Of a stretch of 58,117 bases of DNA, positions 28,370 to 39,700 are shown piece after piece. This stretch comes from a virus. The stretch covers positions 1 through 58,117 of the IMG/VR virus record IMGVR_UViG_3300032271_000996; one strand, given 5' to 3'. Each line of letters begins with the position of its first letter. Positions within the stretch are counted from its first letter, which is position 1. The position numbers and the translations under genes are program-made. Under the pieces are notes generated by a model. The model had not been told where the DNA came from. It searched no databases and saw only the letters and a list, made by a program, of their open reading frames with translations.

Positions 28370-31300
28370 TGTAATTTTTATATTTAAGAGGATTAATTCT
28401 CTTGACGGCAGGAGATGTGTTTATCCCCGAAATTCCATTATTATAAATTGAAAATTGCCCAGAAGAAATTCCATTTGGTATGGTAATTCTCCCCCAACTG
28501 TAAGTTCCATAAAAATTGGTAACTCCAATACCACTTACATTGTTATTATCTACTGAAGTGATAACTTTAACAATAGATGTAGTTCCAATACCGGAAACAT
28601 ATGTACTGGCAATTGAAACTGCTGCTACTCTGTAAACATTATCTATGTATGTTGTACTATTAGAAATTAAATTACCATTCTCATCTAAAGACTTATTGCC
28701 GCTGCCGATATAAGAATTTTTAACGACAAAATAGTATCCGGTTTGAATACCACTAATTGTAATTGCAGAACCAACAATATTAGAATTTCTTAAGAAAGAA
28801 TCTTCGGGGATATAGAGATCAAATACAAGAGCCGTTGATGCAATTCCGACAGAGGTTTTTCCTATGCCAGATATTAGCCCAAAATCTCCCTCATATTTAC
28901 TTGCAGTTACATCCTGAAAATTATTCTTGGGGCTTTCAATCATAACTTGCGGAGGTGAAGTAAATGTATATCCAACTCCCGGTGTGTTTATCACAATTGA
29001 ACTAATTGAACCTGTGGTAACCGTTGCGGTTGCATATGCTCTCGATGCCGTAGTTAAGCCCACTGGAATTGGGAATGATATAGCCGGAGGTGTAACATAT
29101 CCCTTTCCACCATCATTAATGGTTACAGAATTTATTGATCCAGAATTAGATACGGTTACTGTGGCAATTGCAACTCTAACATCATCTTGAGTGATAATTC
29201 TCAGTTCATTTCTATAATTTTGAATAGTATTTTCACGTTCATCATCAAAGATTGTCTTAACATTTTCAACAAATAGTACAGTTGTATTAATTCCAACGTT
29301 TTTAATAATTTTTGTTGTTGGCTCTATAATTTCCTCATAAATTACTCTATTTTTTGTAACTTCAGCTTGATTAATGAATAGGTCTTCTGTCTGCTTTCTC
29401 CATCGTACTGGCCGCACGTATGATACATCTTCGGAAATTCCAGCTCCAGTGTATGTAATAGTATTAACCGAGTCAGATGAAGTAACACTTGAAACTAATC
29501 TGTCAGTTTCAGCATAGCCAAAATCATCATCCAATCTAACTAAATCTCCGGGTTTTATAGTCTCTAAAACATCTACGTCAATAACATCTGTTGTACCAGA
29601 GCCGCGATAAAATAAAATTGTGCAGGAACAGGTTTCCTTAGGGGGTTCAGTAAATGTTATAAAGCTACTGCCTGTAACAGAATAACTTTCTCCTGGATTT
29701 TGAAGGATTCCATTTACAAATATCAAAAGAGTAGTATTAATATCAATTAATGATCCATATGTAGTTCTAATACTCCTTAGTTCATTGTCAATTTTGATTG
29801 GGAAAGACCGTCTAATTCCATCAAATAGGCTCTCAATTGAGTCTATAAGCTGCAATTCGCCAAACGTCCAGCCTGAAAATTTATTGTTGTAAATTTCATC
29901 CACCAGAATCTTGAACTCAGAATATGATGGGGATAATACAGTAGGAATACCCACTGTACCACCAGTGGCCAAGGTTAGTACATCACCTTTCCTATAACCA
30001 AATCCACGTTGAATCATTTCGACATCTATTACACTTGATGCAATACCGACAGTAAGATTAATTTTAGCACCAGTTCCAATTCCAGAAGATAATAGTGGAA
30101 TATTTGCATAGGGTAGTGGACTGTCAAATTTTACTGTGGGTGGATTTGTGAATGTAAAACCTGCACCAGGATTGGTCAAATTGACCGAAACAACTCTACC
30201 ATTTAAGACTGATGCTACTCCAACATTTTGAAATGTTGATAATCCAGAAGTCGGAGAATATACTTTAACGTTTACCGTTTGTAGACCCACTCTATATCCA
30301 GAACCAGAATTATTAACTGATATTGATGTAATTGTTCCGGCTAAAGAAACGTTAGCGGTGCCACCGGCTGAAACTAATGGTTGTAGACCAAACCCTTGAG
30401 TATAGCCGATAGAAACGATAACTCCACCTACAGGTAGTCCAGATCCATTTACATCATTTGACTGTGTTGCAGGGGCTCCTAGGAATCTAATAGAGGAGAT
30501 TCCAGCCGTTTGTGAAATCGTATAGCTGTTGTAAGCCCTATTAAAACCTGTCAATTCTGATGGTTCTTGAAAAACTTCATTGATAAGAATTGCTCCAGTA
30601 TTTGTTGCAATTCCAGTAATATTTTGTGAATTGTTTTTTAGTGTGAATGTTGACGAAATACCATTAAATCCACTAGAAATGTCATCAAAAACAAAATTAG
30701 TATAATAGGCATCATTAATTGTATTTTTAATACCATTTCGCATAAAAACTCTACCGTTAAAGTTTAATGTTGTTGTAATACCAATAAAATCTTCAACGGG
30801 TTGATTTACTACTCCGGGTGAAGTTATATTCATATTAGACGGATTTACAGTAATAGTAATAGTTCCACCACTATTTTCAGTGCGGTCACCTTGACCTATA
30901 TTACCGTTGTTAATATTACTAAACGCGGTATATTGAAGTGTGCCTGTCCTGCCAGATGCCCCAAATACAATGTTATAGATATTGCTAGTCAAGCTATTTT
31001 GGTTTCCAGCCCAATTGATTCCACTATTAGATTCATCAATATATTGAGCTTGTCCTACTGAAGAAGCACTAAGTATGCCTACGGCATTGGCTGGACCACA
31101 AAAATCTAAACTACCATCAAGATAGAACGACCCAAATGAAAGGTCAAGATTATTAACCCACTGATTGATTTGAGGTGGACCCGTAATTATTGAAGTAGCA
31201 GCCTCAAAATAATAATCAAATCTTTGTTCATTTGGTCCTAGACTACCAGTTCTACCTGTCTGTCCCACAGGAATCAAATTACCAGCCGGGGCATAATTGC

Positions 31301-34300
31301 CACTCAAATATTGATAGATAAAGTTTCTTGTGTTAGGTATTACTCCTGTAGACAAAGCAAACCCTCTTCTGTTCAATTGAAGTGGTCGGGTGTTGGTGTC
31401 ATAGTCGGGAATACCCAACCAGGTTGCCTGGTCAGTGGTATAGGTAATTGTAATAATCCCCTCAGTTCCAACTCCAGATGTAGACCCCTGCGAATTACCA
31501 GAAAAACAGCAATCAGTTCCAGTTGGAGAAGGCCCCTTGGGTGGTTCAACAAAATGGATAGTATTGTCAACGATATTGTAATCACCTTGTATTTTATAAA
31601 CAGAAGAATTTATTGCGTGAGTTGCAATACCAGTCCCAACCCATCCCCGATTAACTGATACGCTATTAGTTGAGGCAACACCAACAGAGATTACTTTTAC
31701 GATTTCATCGTCAATTTTAGCATAATCTCCGCTAGAAAAATCACCAACGCTCATAAATGAAATTGTTGTAGATCCTATTCCAACATAAGAGGTAGTCCGA
31801 GTTGATGTAGCCGTTGCCACAATTGGCGCCTGAATAATACCACCTAGAGAAATAATTGCTTTAGTATTTTGGATAGTTGATTTTAGTATATGTGTACTAC
31901 CTGTACCAACAGAAGAGAGAGTAAGTGGTACTGGTTTTCCTTTAATTGCATTTTCAGCAGTATCCGCAAATCCAATGTCAGTTTCGCTATATTTAATGAC
32001 ATACAGTGTTGATGGTAATTTATTCGTTAAACCAATTCCACTGATATTTGTTGTTTGGATTCCAATTGGAGAGCCGGTATATGAATATGAAACTTTTTCG
32101 CCGTTTGTGAAATAATGATTTGGTATTTTTATAATATTATTATTAACATCAACTACAGATTGACTGCTACCATCAAAGTTTCTAAGAAAAATATTTTTAT
32201 TACTACTGGTTAAATTAAATTGACGAGCAATTCCATCAAAATTTGAACTAATATCATCAATAACTAGAACCCTATTGCCAACTGCTTGTGAGTAGTTTTG
32301 CAATATCCTGTTTGTAAAATAAATTTGATTTGAGGCAATATTGGAGCCTATTTTATAGTTATTCTCTGTACCCAAATCGTAGTCATCAATAGCATTTAAA
32401 TCAACTTCGGAGATGATGAATAGATTTGCATCAGAAAGACCAATATTCTGGTCGGTATCAATACTACTAGACACTTCAGACTCAAGGATAAAATCTGCAA
32501 ATTTTTTGAAACCAGCAGTGTGAGTTAGACTACTTACGGGATTATTCCAAGTTTCGTAATCAATTTTAGATTTAAGGGAATATGCAAAGGCTTGATAATA
32601 ATTACTATCTTGTATTCTTTGAAACTCATTGTCAAAAAATCCCTTTTCAGTATTCCATCCTTTTTTTACAATAGATGAAGATTTTATTTCATACTCAGAT
32701 TTAAATTCATAAACTTTATCCACTGTTCCTTGTGACAGAGAATCGGTTCCTAGAACTACTATTCCTGAGCTAAACTCATCTGCGGTTGATAAAGTTAAAA
32801 GTTCATTTTGTTCATTCCAAAATTGAACTTTTCCAATAAGATTTCCCGATGTAACAATTTCATCTCGTAGGAAAGAATTTTTAGTCAATTCAATCGTAAA
32901 TTGTGGAAAAAACTTTTCGGGGATTACTGAACCCGATGATACTGCGGTATTAAAGATACCTGGGTATTCTCCATAGTTTAACTTATCGGATAAATTATAG
33001 GTTATAGTCCCATTAGCACCGCCTATATTTGGAGAGATTTGCTTAATTTCAAATCTTGAATAATCATATGAAGACGAGTTATAACCTTTAGCGGTAGGAT
33101 CTGTATAGATTGAAACATTTTCAATCAATACTTTATCGCCAACAATAAAGGGAAAATCTAATGGGTTACTATAACTTTGCGCTAAAAATAAAGTTACATC
33201 TTTAGTAATATTATTGAATGTAATTGAATTTATTCCGATAGCATTTGAATTATTGGTTGGAATAATTATTGGTTGAACGTTATTGATACCCTTGCTATTC
33301 TTAAAAATTGTAACGATACTATCACCAAGAGTGTACCTCAAATCAACATCAGTGACTCTCTTTAATGTTAGACCATCCAATAATACTAAAAATGGAGCTG
33401 TATTATAGTTCTTACCTGGTGCGGAAATGACAACGCTTTTGAGTGTTGTTTGTGGAACTACTTTTAAAACTATGGGCGTCTGCGTTATTGGGGTTAATGT
33501 TAAATCTGCTGGATAATCATAGCCAATATCATTAATGTTTACATTGTTTATTCTACCAATAGATTTGCTAAAAACTTCAAATATGGCATTTGAACCATTA
33601 TCTGAAATAACTGAACCAATTCCAGGAAGAGTTTTATAACCACTTCCGCCGGAAGTGACTACAATTCGATCAATAGGGCCACTTGCACTATTTGAATTAG
33701 TTGTATATTTTATGTTATTGATATAAATAGATTGTTCGGGAATAGATGCTAGGGTATAATTAAATGAAGTTGAACCAATACCACTAACAATATGTTCACC
33801 TGAATATGTGCTTTCAACGAAAATAATTTTGTTGAAATTTGTAATATTCTCTTTATCGTTGTAGACAATTTTATCTGAATTTGGAATTAAATTGTAATAC
33901 AGTTCATTTGGCAAATTATTGTCATATCTAATGGTAACGTTAGCCGTTGAGTCTATACCGATTTTTCCAGCTTTAATAACATTAAAATTGCTATCGCTAT
34001 AAGTTGTGTAGAATTTATTGAAAAATTGTTTATCGGTAAATATATCAAAATTAAAAGATGATATTCTTTCAAATCCATTAAAATCAGAAAGGCTTGAATC
34101 TGATAAGTCAAATATTATTGAATTACTGTTTAAAACATTAATGCTAGGATTGATTTCTGAAAATGCTCCGGCTGAGGTCCCAGTTAATTCTACAATTTCA
34201 TTACCTACCACTGAACCATAGTAAGAATTGCTTAATCCAATTTTATCTGAATTTATTACAATTGCATAATAAATACCATTATTCTCTAGACCCATTGTTG

Positions 34301-37300
34301 GATTGCTTGAGGTGTGAATGATTTTTTTGCCGTTATAGTAACCGTGATTTTTTAACGTAATAAAATTTCCAAAAACATCTGATGTGGTAAAGGTTCTAGG
34401 GTTAAGTAGAAGCCTCTGAGTTTCTTTGTTATATGCAACCTTAATAACTTGACTATCTGATGGTAAAACTGATACAGTAACACTATCTCCAGCGGATAAT
34501 TCCGAAAAATAATCCGTAAAAACTGATACTAGATTTTTATTAACCTGTCCAATAGTTGAGTCGTATGTAGTAATAAGACTATGCTTATATCCTGAACCGC
34601 TTGTGTTGTAATATAAAATTTTAGCAGCACTTGTGGTATTATAGCCTACAAAATTGCCAGTTGAACCTATACCAACCTTTTGAGTTGAAAGTCCAACAAA
34701 ATCACCCGAAAATGATACAACATAGACTGATGTATTATCGTTTAATGTAGTTGTAGTAATTCCATTTGTTACGCTAAATGATGAACCACCATTACTCTTG
34801 TAGATCAACTTATCGCCAGTGGTTAAACCGTGTTCGGGAATATAAATTGATTTTGTCGGAACATATACACTCGTTGGGCCAATACCCGGATTGGAAAAAA
34901 CTATGGTATTACCATATCCAATACCTACCGATTCTGACGGATTAAAATATATTTCCCTATTAAAAGTAGAATTAGTGAAATTCTGCTTTCCTGATGGAAT
35001 AAAGAATTTTCTAGGAATTTCTTTAATTGGGGTTCCAACGTCGTGTGTAGTTCCAACTGAACCGCCATACTCTCTCTCAACTCTTAGTCTTGAAGATTTT
35101 TTGTCAACATTTAAGACTCTTACCTTTTCACTGTTTATTTGAAAAATATCATTTTCTCTAACATAGGGGAAGTTAAAATTTCCGTATAAATTGATATAAG
35201 TGATATTTCCGGTTGCAGTTGGGTCCCCTATGCTAGTATTTAAAGTGTAGACTTGAGGAATAACTGAGGCATTGAAAGAATTTTGCAAATATGATTTATT
35301 ATGAAATAAATTTGAGATGCTTACGTTGTCTTTATCTTCAATAGAATGTGGAATTTTACAATAACCTATAATGCCAAATTCAGAACTTGGAGTAAATTCA
35401 ACATCATAGAAAGATGTTGAGGCGATGCTAATTGAAGATACTGGCTTTCCAGATATTGAGGCAACTTCAGCAGTTGCATTTATACCACCAGAAATATCAC
35501 TATTGAATACTAATTTGTCTGCAATTTTATAATTAACACCGCCACTGGAAACAATAACTCTTTCAATTGAACCTGGAAGGGTACTAGTTACAGTTGAGGA
35601 TTGTTCGTATTGATTAAAAGGTTGAATTAAATATTTGTAAAAACTATTTTCCGAGTTGAAAGCAAATGGAGTTATATTTCTCAACCATCCTGTATCATTT
35701 AAATCAATTATATCTTGATTTGAGGCATAACTAAAATTGAAATCTATAATTTTTGAATGATATGTATTTCCAATAAAGTATGGAAATACCGGCTTAAAGT
35801 AATTAGCAAATGCACCTGTAGTTTCGTATCCATTTTTTGAAACTGTTGCAAAATAAGCATAAGTTCCATTTGGGAATTCAGGAGTTACACAATAGCGACC
35901 ATTATGCTCGTCTAAATCTCCGGTATTTGTAAATTGATAATCTTCAACAAAAAATCCTTGAGGATATAAAGTTAAATTGGGCCTATAGCTAGAAAGAGCG
36001 ATTTTATATGAACTTTCTACAATTTTTATCTTACCTCCATTTTGAGCCTCATAGCCATATGGACCATAAATCGGATTTCCATCATATGCCCACCCTAGAA
36101 TAGGTGAATGTGAATCAGAAATCTTTTCTTTGTTATTAACAAGTTGTAAATCCGGCTGATAAGTTAAATTACCGGAAACATATTTGGAGGCGGATAAAAT
36201 TTTCCTTAACTTTCTTGGGGCATAACCGTGGACATATTGTAAACCATATTCAGAATTTATACTCTTAGTGATGATACCATCGTCATCTACAATTTTATTT
36301 GTTTGTATTAAACGTTCAATATTATTAATCGTCCATCTTTTCATATTAGCTCTAAGTTGAGCATCCGTGCCGGATGAAATGACATTCAGATATGTATTCC
36401 TAGAATCATAACCATAGCCAGAGTTAATAATTTTTACTTCTTTTAACTCACCATTTTTTACAATAGGGGTCAACTTAACCCCAGTACCAGTACCAGAAAC
36501 GCTAATAATTGGGGGTGCATTATAACCAGAGCCGGAATTTATTACAAGAACTTGAGTTATTTTTCCGTCAATTATAATTGGCTGTACTTGTGCAGACTCT
36601 CCACTATTAATCTTGATAGATGGTTGTCTATTATAATTCAGTATATCTTCCTGGCCATATTTTTGACCACCATTTTCAATTGAAACAGAGGTTATTTCCC
36701 CCCTGAAAATTGGTTGAATTTCTGCTGAAAAATAAGAACCAGTATTAGTTCCAACTCCAGAAATTCCATCAATAGTTACAACAATTGGCTCATAATTGAA
36801 ATAATGAGTACCACTGCCCGAATCTGTAAGAGTTACAAATTGACCAGTTTTAAAATTATAATCTGGGGTAGTTGCTGCAACTTCAGATAGTTTAAAGCTA
36901 TTTTCATTTAGAGGAGTAACATAGTAACTTTCAGTTGTGGTTATACCTGAAATTGGAATATTAGTATAATCTTGATAAACAATCAATTCACCACTCTTAA
37001 ATCCGTGGCCAACCTTGTTGATTATATTTGTTTCGGTACTAATTCCAGATGAATCAATTGAAACTTTGTGATTTACATAACCAGTTCCATAATTAATTAC
37101 ATTAACGGAAGAAACTCGTGTCTTTGCATCTGCCGAAACGATTCTATGAATTGCTATTCCACTTGGGGTTAAGGTAATAGTATTGATACCAGAGATTGCA
37201 TCACTATACGTCTTATGAAGCTTAAGTTGCAGAGAATCTACGGTATATGTAAAGTATTGTGAATCGGTTGTTATTCCACTAACTTTAGACTTTCCATCAG

Positions 37301-39698
37301 GCTTGAATAATACTTTTTCTGCATTATTAAATCCGTGAAATGTAGAGAAACCAATAGTATTATTTACGATTGATGTTGAATCAAAACTAGAGGAATGTTC
37401 AAAAAGGCTAATCTCAGCCCTGGCTTTAGCATTTTTACCATTACCACCCGAAATTGTAATGGAAGGCTCAGATGTATAATTAAGTCCAGGATTTACAATT
37501 CTAATTTCTTTAAGTTTCCCTATTACTTCACAATTAGCCCGAGCATTAATTCCAGTTTCGTCTGTTATTTCAATTACAGGAGGATTAATAACATCATAGT
37601 CACTTCCTGGAGAAATTACAACAATAGAGTCTATAGGGCCATAAAAAACAGCATCTTGTGACTTGTAATTCAAAATCTCTACGCCATTATTCAGAATACC
37701 AGTATTTCCAATAGGTGTTTGCGCTGGTTCTGTTGCTGAAACTGATTGAGAAATTTTTCTAAGAAGCTTTTGGTGATTTAATGTCTTGCCCGAAAAATCA
37801 TTATAAGATAAAGTGTTATTTGTTACAGTACCAAAAAGACTAATAAAATTTCCAGCCTTTAAATTTGTTCTACTTGTTGCAAGAGATAAAGAATCCTTTG
37901 TAACTTTCTTTATGTAATAAATTCCTTTTGCAATTCCTAGATTGCTGCTTGAATAATCATAAACTACTACATCCCCGCTAATAAAACCGTGATTTGTATA
38001 ATTTATTACTGTGCCACTAAAAGAACCATTTAAAGAAATTTCTCTAGCTGATGCAGCTAATGGTTCCTGAAAGTAAACAGGAAGTGATGGTGATGCAACA
38101 TAATAGTTTTCAGTTGAATCCACATAAACATTTTGAATATTTGCTGAATAGTTACTAACATCTGCAAAATTGGAAGAGTTTGCTCTTGCAACTTGATTTT
38201 CAATATAATCAATATTTGAGAATACTAGTTGCCCCTGACCTTGAACGACAAATGTTGTAAAATTTACCTTTGAATATATTGTGGTGCTTATAACAGTTCC
38301 ATTTTTATAATAAATTTTGATCGCATCGCCAACATTGAGGAAATTATTATCAATAGTTTTGATTTCATATTGACTCGTTAAAGAATCTAATAGCTGTACT
38401 GATTCTAAATTATAACAATTTGGAATATTATAGAACCAATTCTTTGAACGAATGTCGGTGCTAGATTTACCCAGTGATTTGGGGCGAATAATATCATCTA
38501 CGTTCAGATGATATGCCTCATCAATCTCTTTAAATTCACCAATAACTCCTGTTACCCGAACGCTAACTGTATTCGTGGCATTTTGATCAACGTAACCGTA
38601 AGCAAAGGCATTTACGGCAACAGTATCGCCAGAATTAAGGTTAAATGTAACACCTGAGCAACCAAAAAATTGATTAATGGATTTTGATGTATATGTTAAA
38701 ATTGAATTATCACTTAAAAGTAAAGAACCAGATTTAGGAAAACCTACAGTAGAATCTACATCTAAAGTTTTAGCCCCAACTGGAGCAAAACTTGTTAGTT
38801 GAGTCTTTGGATGAATTGAAAATTCTCCAAAATGGCTGTTATTTCTATTAAAATCATAATCTAGACTAATAACATAATAAGTTTTTTCTCCACGATAAAT
38901 TTTCTCTACTTTGCTAATTGCACCAGTGGCTTTGGAGTAATTTTCGGTTTCATCTTGAAAAAGAGTCCTATTTTCTAATAGTAATGGGTCCCCGAAAATG
39001 GACTCAACAACTAAATCTTTTGATACTCTATATTCTGCATCAGACGGTGTGAAAAGATAGTCTCTGGGCTTTATTACTGATACTGGTTCACCATAAAGAG
39101 CACCAAAAAGAATTTCAAATGCTCTATCTGTTCCTTTGGTTGCATAGAAATCCTTTGACTTTTCTATAAAAGTAGTCTGATTTAGGGTATCTGTAAATTC
39201 TCTGCCTTCAAATCCTGGAATCAGTTGCTTTTTTAGCTTTTCTAGAAATCTATTAAGAAAAATAACACTAAGGTTTTCAACAACAGAATTTGCGGAATGA
39301 CTGGCAGATTCTGATGTTGAAAATTCTAATTCGTAATTGGATGTACCACAAAAACCTCTGACGCAATTATTGAATGTGGTATCGGTTTTATTGGTATATG
39401 TTATAATTTCCGAATCTATTTTCAATAAGCCATAAGAATCTGGAAATCCTTTCGTTGATGTTACATTTATTTCTGTATCGGAAAAAGAAATGCCAGTAGA
39501 TAAGACAGTTGATTGTATATTTTTTGTTAGACTTTCTAGTTTGGTGTAGCTATCAATATTTGAGATTAAATCAAATGGCCCGCCCGCATACTCCCCGGAA
39601 ACAAAGTATTGCCGTATAAATTCCACCAATAGAGGTGATTCTTCTCTTAGAAAAGAAGGAATTTGACTTTCAACGATAGAACTTATTTTGACTTTCAT
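28365..39698 (-). CDS. gp7: Giant baseplate wedge protein, gp7-like (3777 aa)
   Basis: At 11.3 kb this is the largest gene in the window; it lies between gp6 and gp8, the place of gene 7. Residues about 178-205 (FIEKSKDFYATKGTDRAFEI, then LFGALYGEPVSVI) match the C-terminal part of T4 gp7 (SRSYDFYSTKGIEASYKFLF). The gp7 core module is therefore at the N-terminus here. The rest is a long string of beta units: 'SGSGYNAPPIISVSG', 'DGGKGYVTPPAISF', 'GVGYTFTSPPQVMI', plus repeats such as 'INKVGHGFKSGELIVYQD'. Around residues 1190-1290 a YHYH-like domain appears (ILGWAYDGNPIYGPYGYE, NGRYCVTPEFPNGTYAYF). It ends three bases before gp8's promoter. Confidence 0.85.
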   Translation of the reverse strand: MKVKISSIVESQIPSFLREESPLLVEFIRQYFVSGEYAGGPFDLISNIDSYTKLESLTKNIQSTVLSTGISFSDTEINVTSTKGFPDSYGLLKIDSEIITYTNKTDTTFNNCVRGFCGTSNYELEFSTSESASHSANSVVENLSVIFLNRFLEKLKKQLIPGFEGREFTDTLNQTTFIEKSKDFYATKGTDRAFEILFGALYGEPVSVIKPRDYLFTPSDAEYRVSKDLVVESIFGDPLLLENRTLFQDETENYSKATGAISKVEKIYRGEKTYYVISLDYDFNRNNSHFGEFSIHPKTQLTSFAPVGAKTLDVDSTVGFPKSGSLLLSDNSILTYTSKSINQFFGCSGVTFNLNSGDTVAVNAFAYGYVDQNATNTVSVRVTGVIGEFKEIDEAYHLNVDDIIRPKSLGKSSTDIRSKNWFYNIPNCYNLESVQLLDSLTSQYEIKTIDNNFLNVGDAIKIYYKNGTVISTTIYSKVNFTTFVVQGQGQLVFSNIDYIENQVARANSSNFADVSNYSANIQNVYVDSTENYYVASPSLPVYFQEPLAASAREISLNGSFSGTVINYTNHGFISGDVVVYDYSSSNLGIAKGIYYIKKVTKDSLSLATSRTNLKAGNFISLFGTVTNNTLSYNDFSGKTLNHQKLLRKISQSVSATEPAQTPIGNTGILNNGVEILNYKSQDAVFYGPIDSIVVISPGSDYDVINPPVIEITDETGINARANCEVIGKLKEIRIVNPGLNYTSEPSITISGGNGKNAKARAEISLFEHSSSFDSTSIVNNTIGFSTFHGFNNAEKVLFKPDGKSKVSGITTDSQYFTYTVDSLQLKLHKTYSDAISGINTITLTPSGIAIHRIVSADAKTRVSSVNVINYGTGYVNHKVSIDSSGISTETNIINKVGHGFKSGELIVYQDYTNIPISGITTTESYYVTPLNENSFKLSEVAATTPDYNFKTGQFVTLTDSGSGTHYFNYEPIVVTIDGISGVGTNTGSYFSAEIQPIFRGEITSVSIENGGQKYGQEDILNYNRQPSIKINSGESAQVQPIIIDGKITQVLVINSGSGYNAPPIISVSGTGTGVKLTPIVKNGELKEVKIINSGYGYDSRNTYLNVISSGTDAQLRANMKRWTINNIERLIQTNKIVDDDGIITKSINSEYGLQYVHGYAPRKLRKILSASKYVSGNLTYQPDLQLVNNKEKISDSHSPILGWAYDGNPIYGPYGYEAQNGGKIKIVESSYKIALSSYRPNLTLYPQGFFVEDYQFTNTGDLDEHNGRYCVTPEFPNGTYAYFATVSKNGYETTGAFANYFKPVFPYFIGNTYHSKIIDFNFSYASNQDIIDLNDTGWLRNITPFAFNSENSFYKYLIQPFNQYEQSSTVTSTLPGSIERVIVSSGGVNYKIADKLVFNSDISGGINATAEVASISGKPVSSISIASTSFYDVEFTPSSEFGIIGYCKIPHSIEDKDNVSISNLFHNKSYLQNSFNASVIPQVYTLNTSIGDPTATGNITYINLYGNFNFPYVRENDIFQINSEKVRVLNVDKKSSRLRVEREYGGSVGTTHDVGTPIKEIPRKFFIPSGKQNFTNSTFNREIYFNPSESVGIGYGNTIVFSNPGIGPTSVYVPTKSIYIPEHGLTTGDKLIYKSNGGSSFSVTNGITTTTLNDNTSVYVVSFSGDFVGLSTQKVGIGSTGNFVGYNTTSAAKILYYNTSGSGYKHSLITTYDSTIGQVNKNLVSVFTDYFSELSAGDSVTVSVLPSDSQVIKVAYNKETQRLLLNPRTFTTSDVFGNFITLKNHGYYNGKKIIHTSSNPTMGLENNGIYYAIVINSDKIGLSNSYYGSVVGNEIVELTGTSAGAFSEINPSINVLNSNSIIFDLSDSSLSDFNGFERISSFNFDIFTDKQFFNKFYTTYSDSNFNVIKAGKIGIDSTANVTIRYDNNLPNELYYNLIPNSDKIVYNDKENITNFNKIIFVESTYSGEHIVSGIGSTSFNYTLASIPEQSIYINNIKYTTNSNSASGPIDRIVVTSGGSGYKTLPGIGSVISDNGSNAIFEVFSKSIGRINNVNINDIGYDYPADLTLTPITQTPIVLKVVPQTTLKSVVISAPGKNYNTAPFLVLLDGLTLKRVTDVDLRYTLGDSIVTIFKNSKGINNVQPIIIPTNNSNAIGINSITFNNITKDVTLFLAQSYSNPLDFPFIVGDKVLIENVSIYTDPTAKGYNSSSYDYSRFEIKQISPNIGGANGTITYNLSDKLNYGEYPGIFNTAVSSGSVIPEKFFPQFTIELTKNSFLRDEIVTSGNLIGKVQFWNEQNELLTLSTADEFSSGIVVLGTDSLSQGTVDKVYEFKSEYEIKSSSIVKKGWNTEKGFFDNEFQRIQDSNYYQAFAYSLKSKIDYETWNNPVSSLTHTAGFKKFADFILESEVSSSIDTDQNIGLSDANLFIISEVDLNAIDDYDLGTENNYKIGSNIASNQIYFTNRILQNYSQAVGNRVLVIDDISSNFDGIARQFNLTSSNKNIFLRNFDGSSQSVVDVNNNIIKIPNHYFTNGEKVSYSYTGSPIGIQTTNISGIGLTNKLPSTLYVIKYSETDIGFADTAENAIKGKPVPLTLSSVGTGSTHILKSTIQNTKAIISLGGIIQAPIVATATSTRTTSYVGIGSTTISFMSVGDFSSGDYAKIDDEIVKVISVGVASTNSVSVNRGWVGTGIATHAINSSVYKIQGDYNIVDNTIHFVEPPKGPSPTGTDCCFSGNSQGSTSGVGTEGIITITYTTDQATWLGIPDYDTNTRPLQLNRRGFALSTGVIPNTRNFIYQYLSGNYAPAGNLIPVGQTGRTGSLGPNEQRFDYYFEAATSIITGPPQINQWVNNLDLSFGSFYLDGSLDFCGPANAVGILSASSVGQAQYIDESNSGINWAGNQNSLTSNIYNIVFGASGRTGTLQYTAFSNINNGNIGQGDRTENSGGTITITVNPSNMNITSPGVVNQPVEDFIGITTTLNFNGRVFMRNGIKNTINDAYYTNFVFDDISSGFNGISSTFTLKNNSQNITGIATNTGAILINEVFQEPSELTGFNRAYNSYTISQTAGISSIRFLGAPATQSNDVNGSGLPVGGVIVSIGYTQGFGLQPLVSAGGTANVSLAGTITSISVNNSGSGYRVGLQTVNVKVYSPTSGLSTFQNVGVASVLNGRVVSVNLTNPGAGFTFTNPPTVKFDSPLPYANIPLLSSGIGTGAKINLTVGIASSVIDVEMIQRGFGYRKGDVLTLATGGTVGIPTVLSPSYSEFKILVDEIYNNKFSGWTFGELQLIDSIESLFDGIRRSFPIKIDNELRSIRTTYGSLIDINTTLLIFVNGILQNPGESYSVTGSSFITFTEPPKETCSCTILFYRGSGTTDVIDVDVLETIKPGDLVRLDDDFGYAETDRLVSSVTSSDSVNTITYTGAGISEDVSYVRPVRWRKQTEDLFINQAEVTKNRVIYEEIIEPTTKIIKNVGINTTVLFVENVKTIFDDERENTIQNYRNELRIITQDDVRVAIATVTVSNSGSINSVTINDGGKGYVTPPAISFPIPVGLTTASRAYATATVTTGSISSIVINTPGVGYTFTSPPQVMIESPKNNFQDVTASKYEGDFGLISGIGKTSVGIASTALVFDLYIPEDSFLRNSNIVGSAITISGIQTGYYFVVKNSYIGSGNKSLDENGNLISNSTTYIDNVYRVAAVSIASTYVSGIGTTSIVKVITSVDNNNVSGIGVTNFYGTYSWGRITIPNGISSGQFSIYNNGISGINTSPAVKRINPLKYKNYT

Positions 39699-39700
39699 TT

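Noticed and set aside
31311-31658. 115-aa plus-strand ORF, and similar plus-strand ORFs inside the structural genes (e.g. 3225-3527, 13829-14122)
   Set aside because: They are shadows of long real genes on the minus strand, with no ribosome site, no promoter and unlikely composition.
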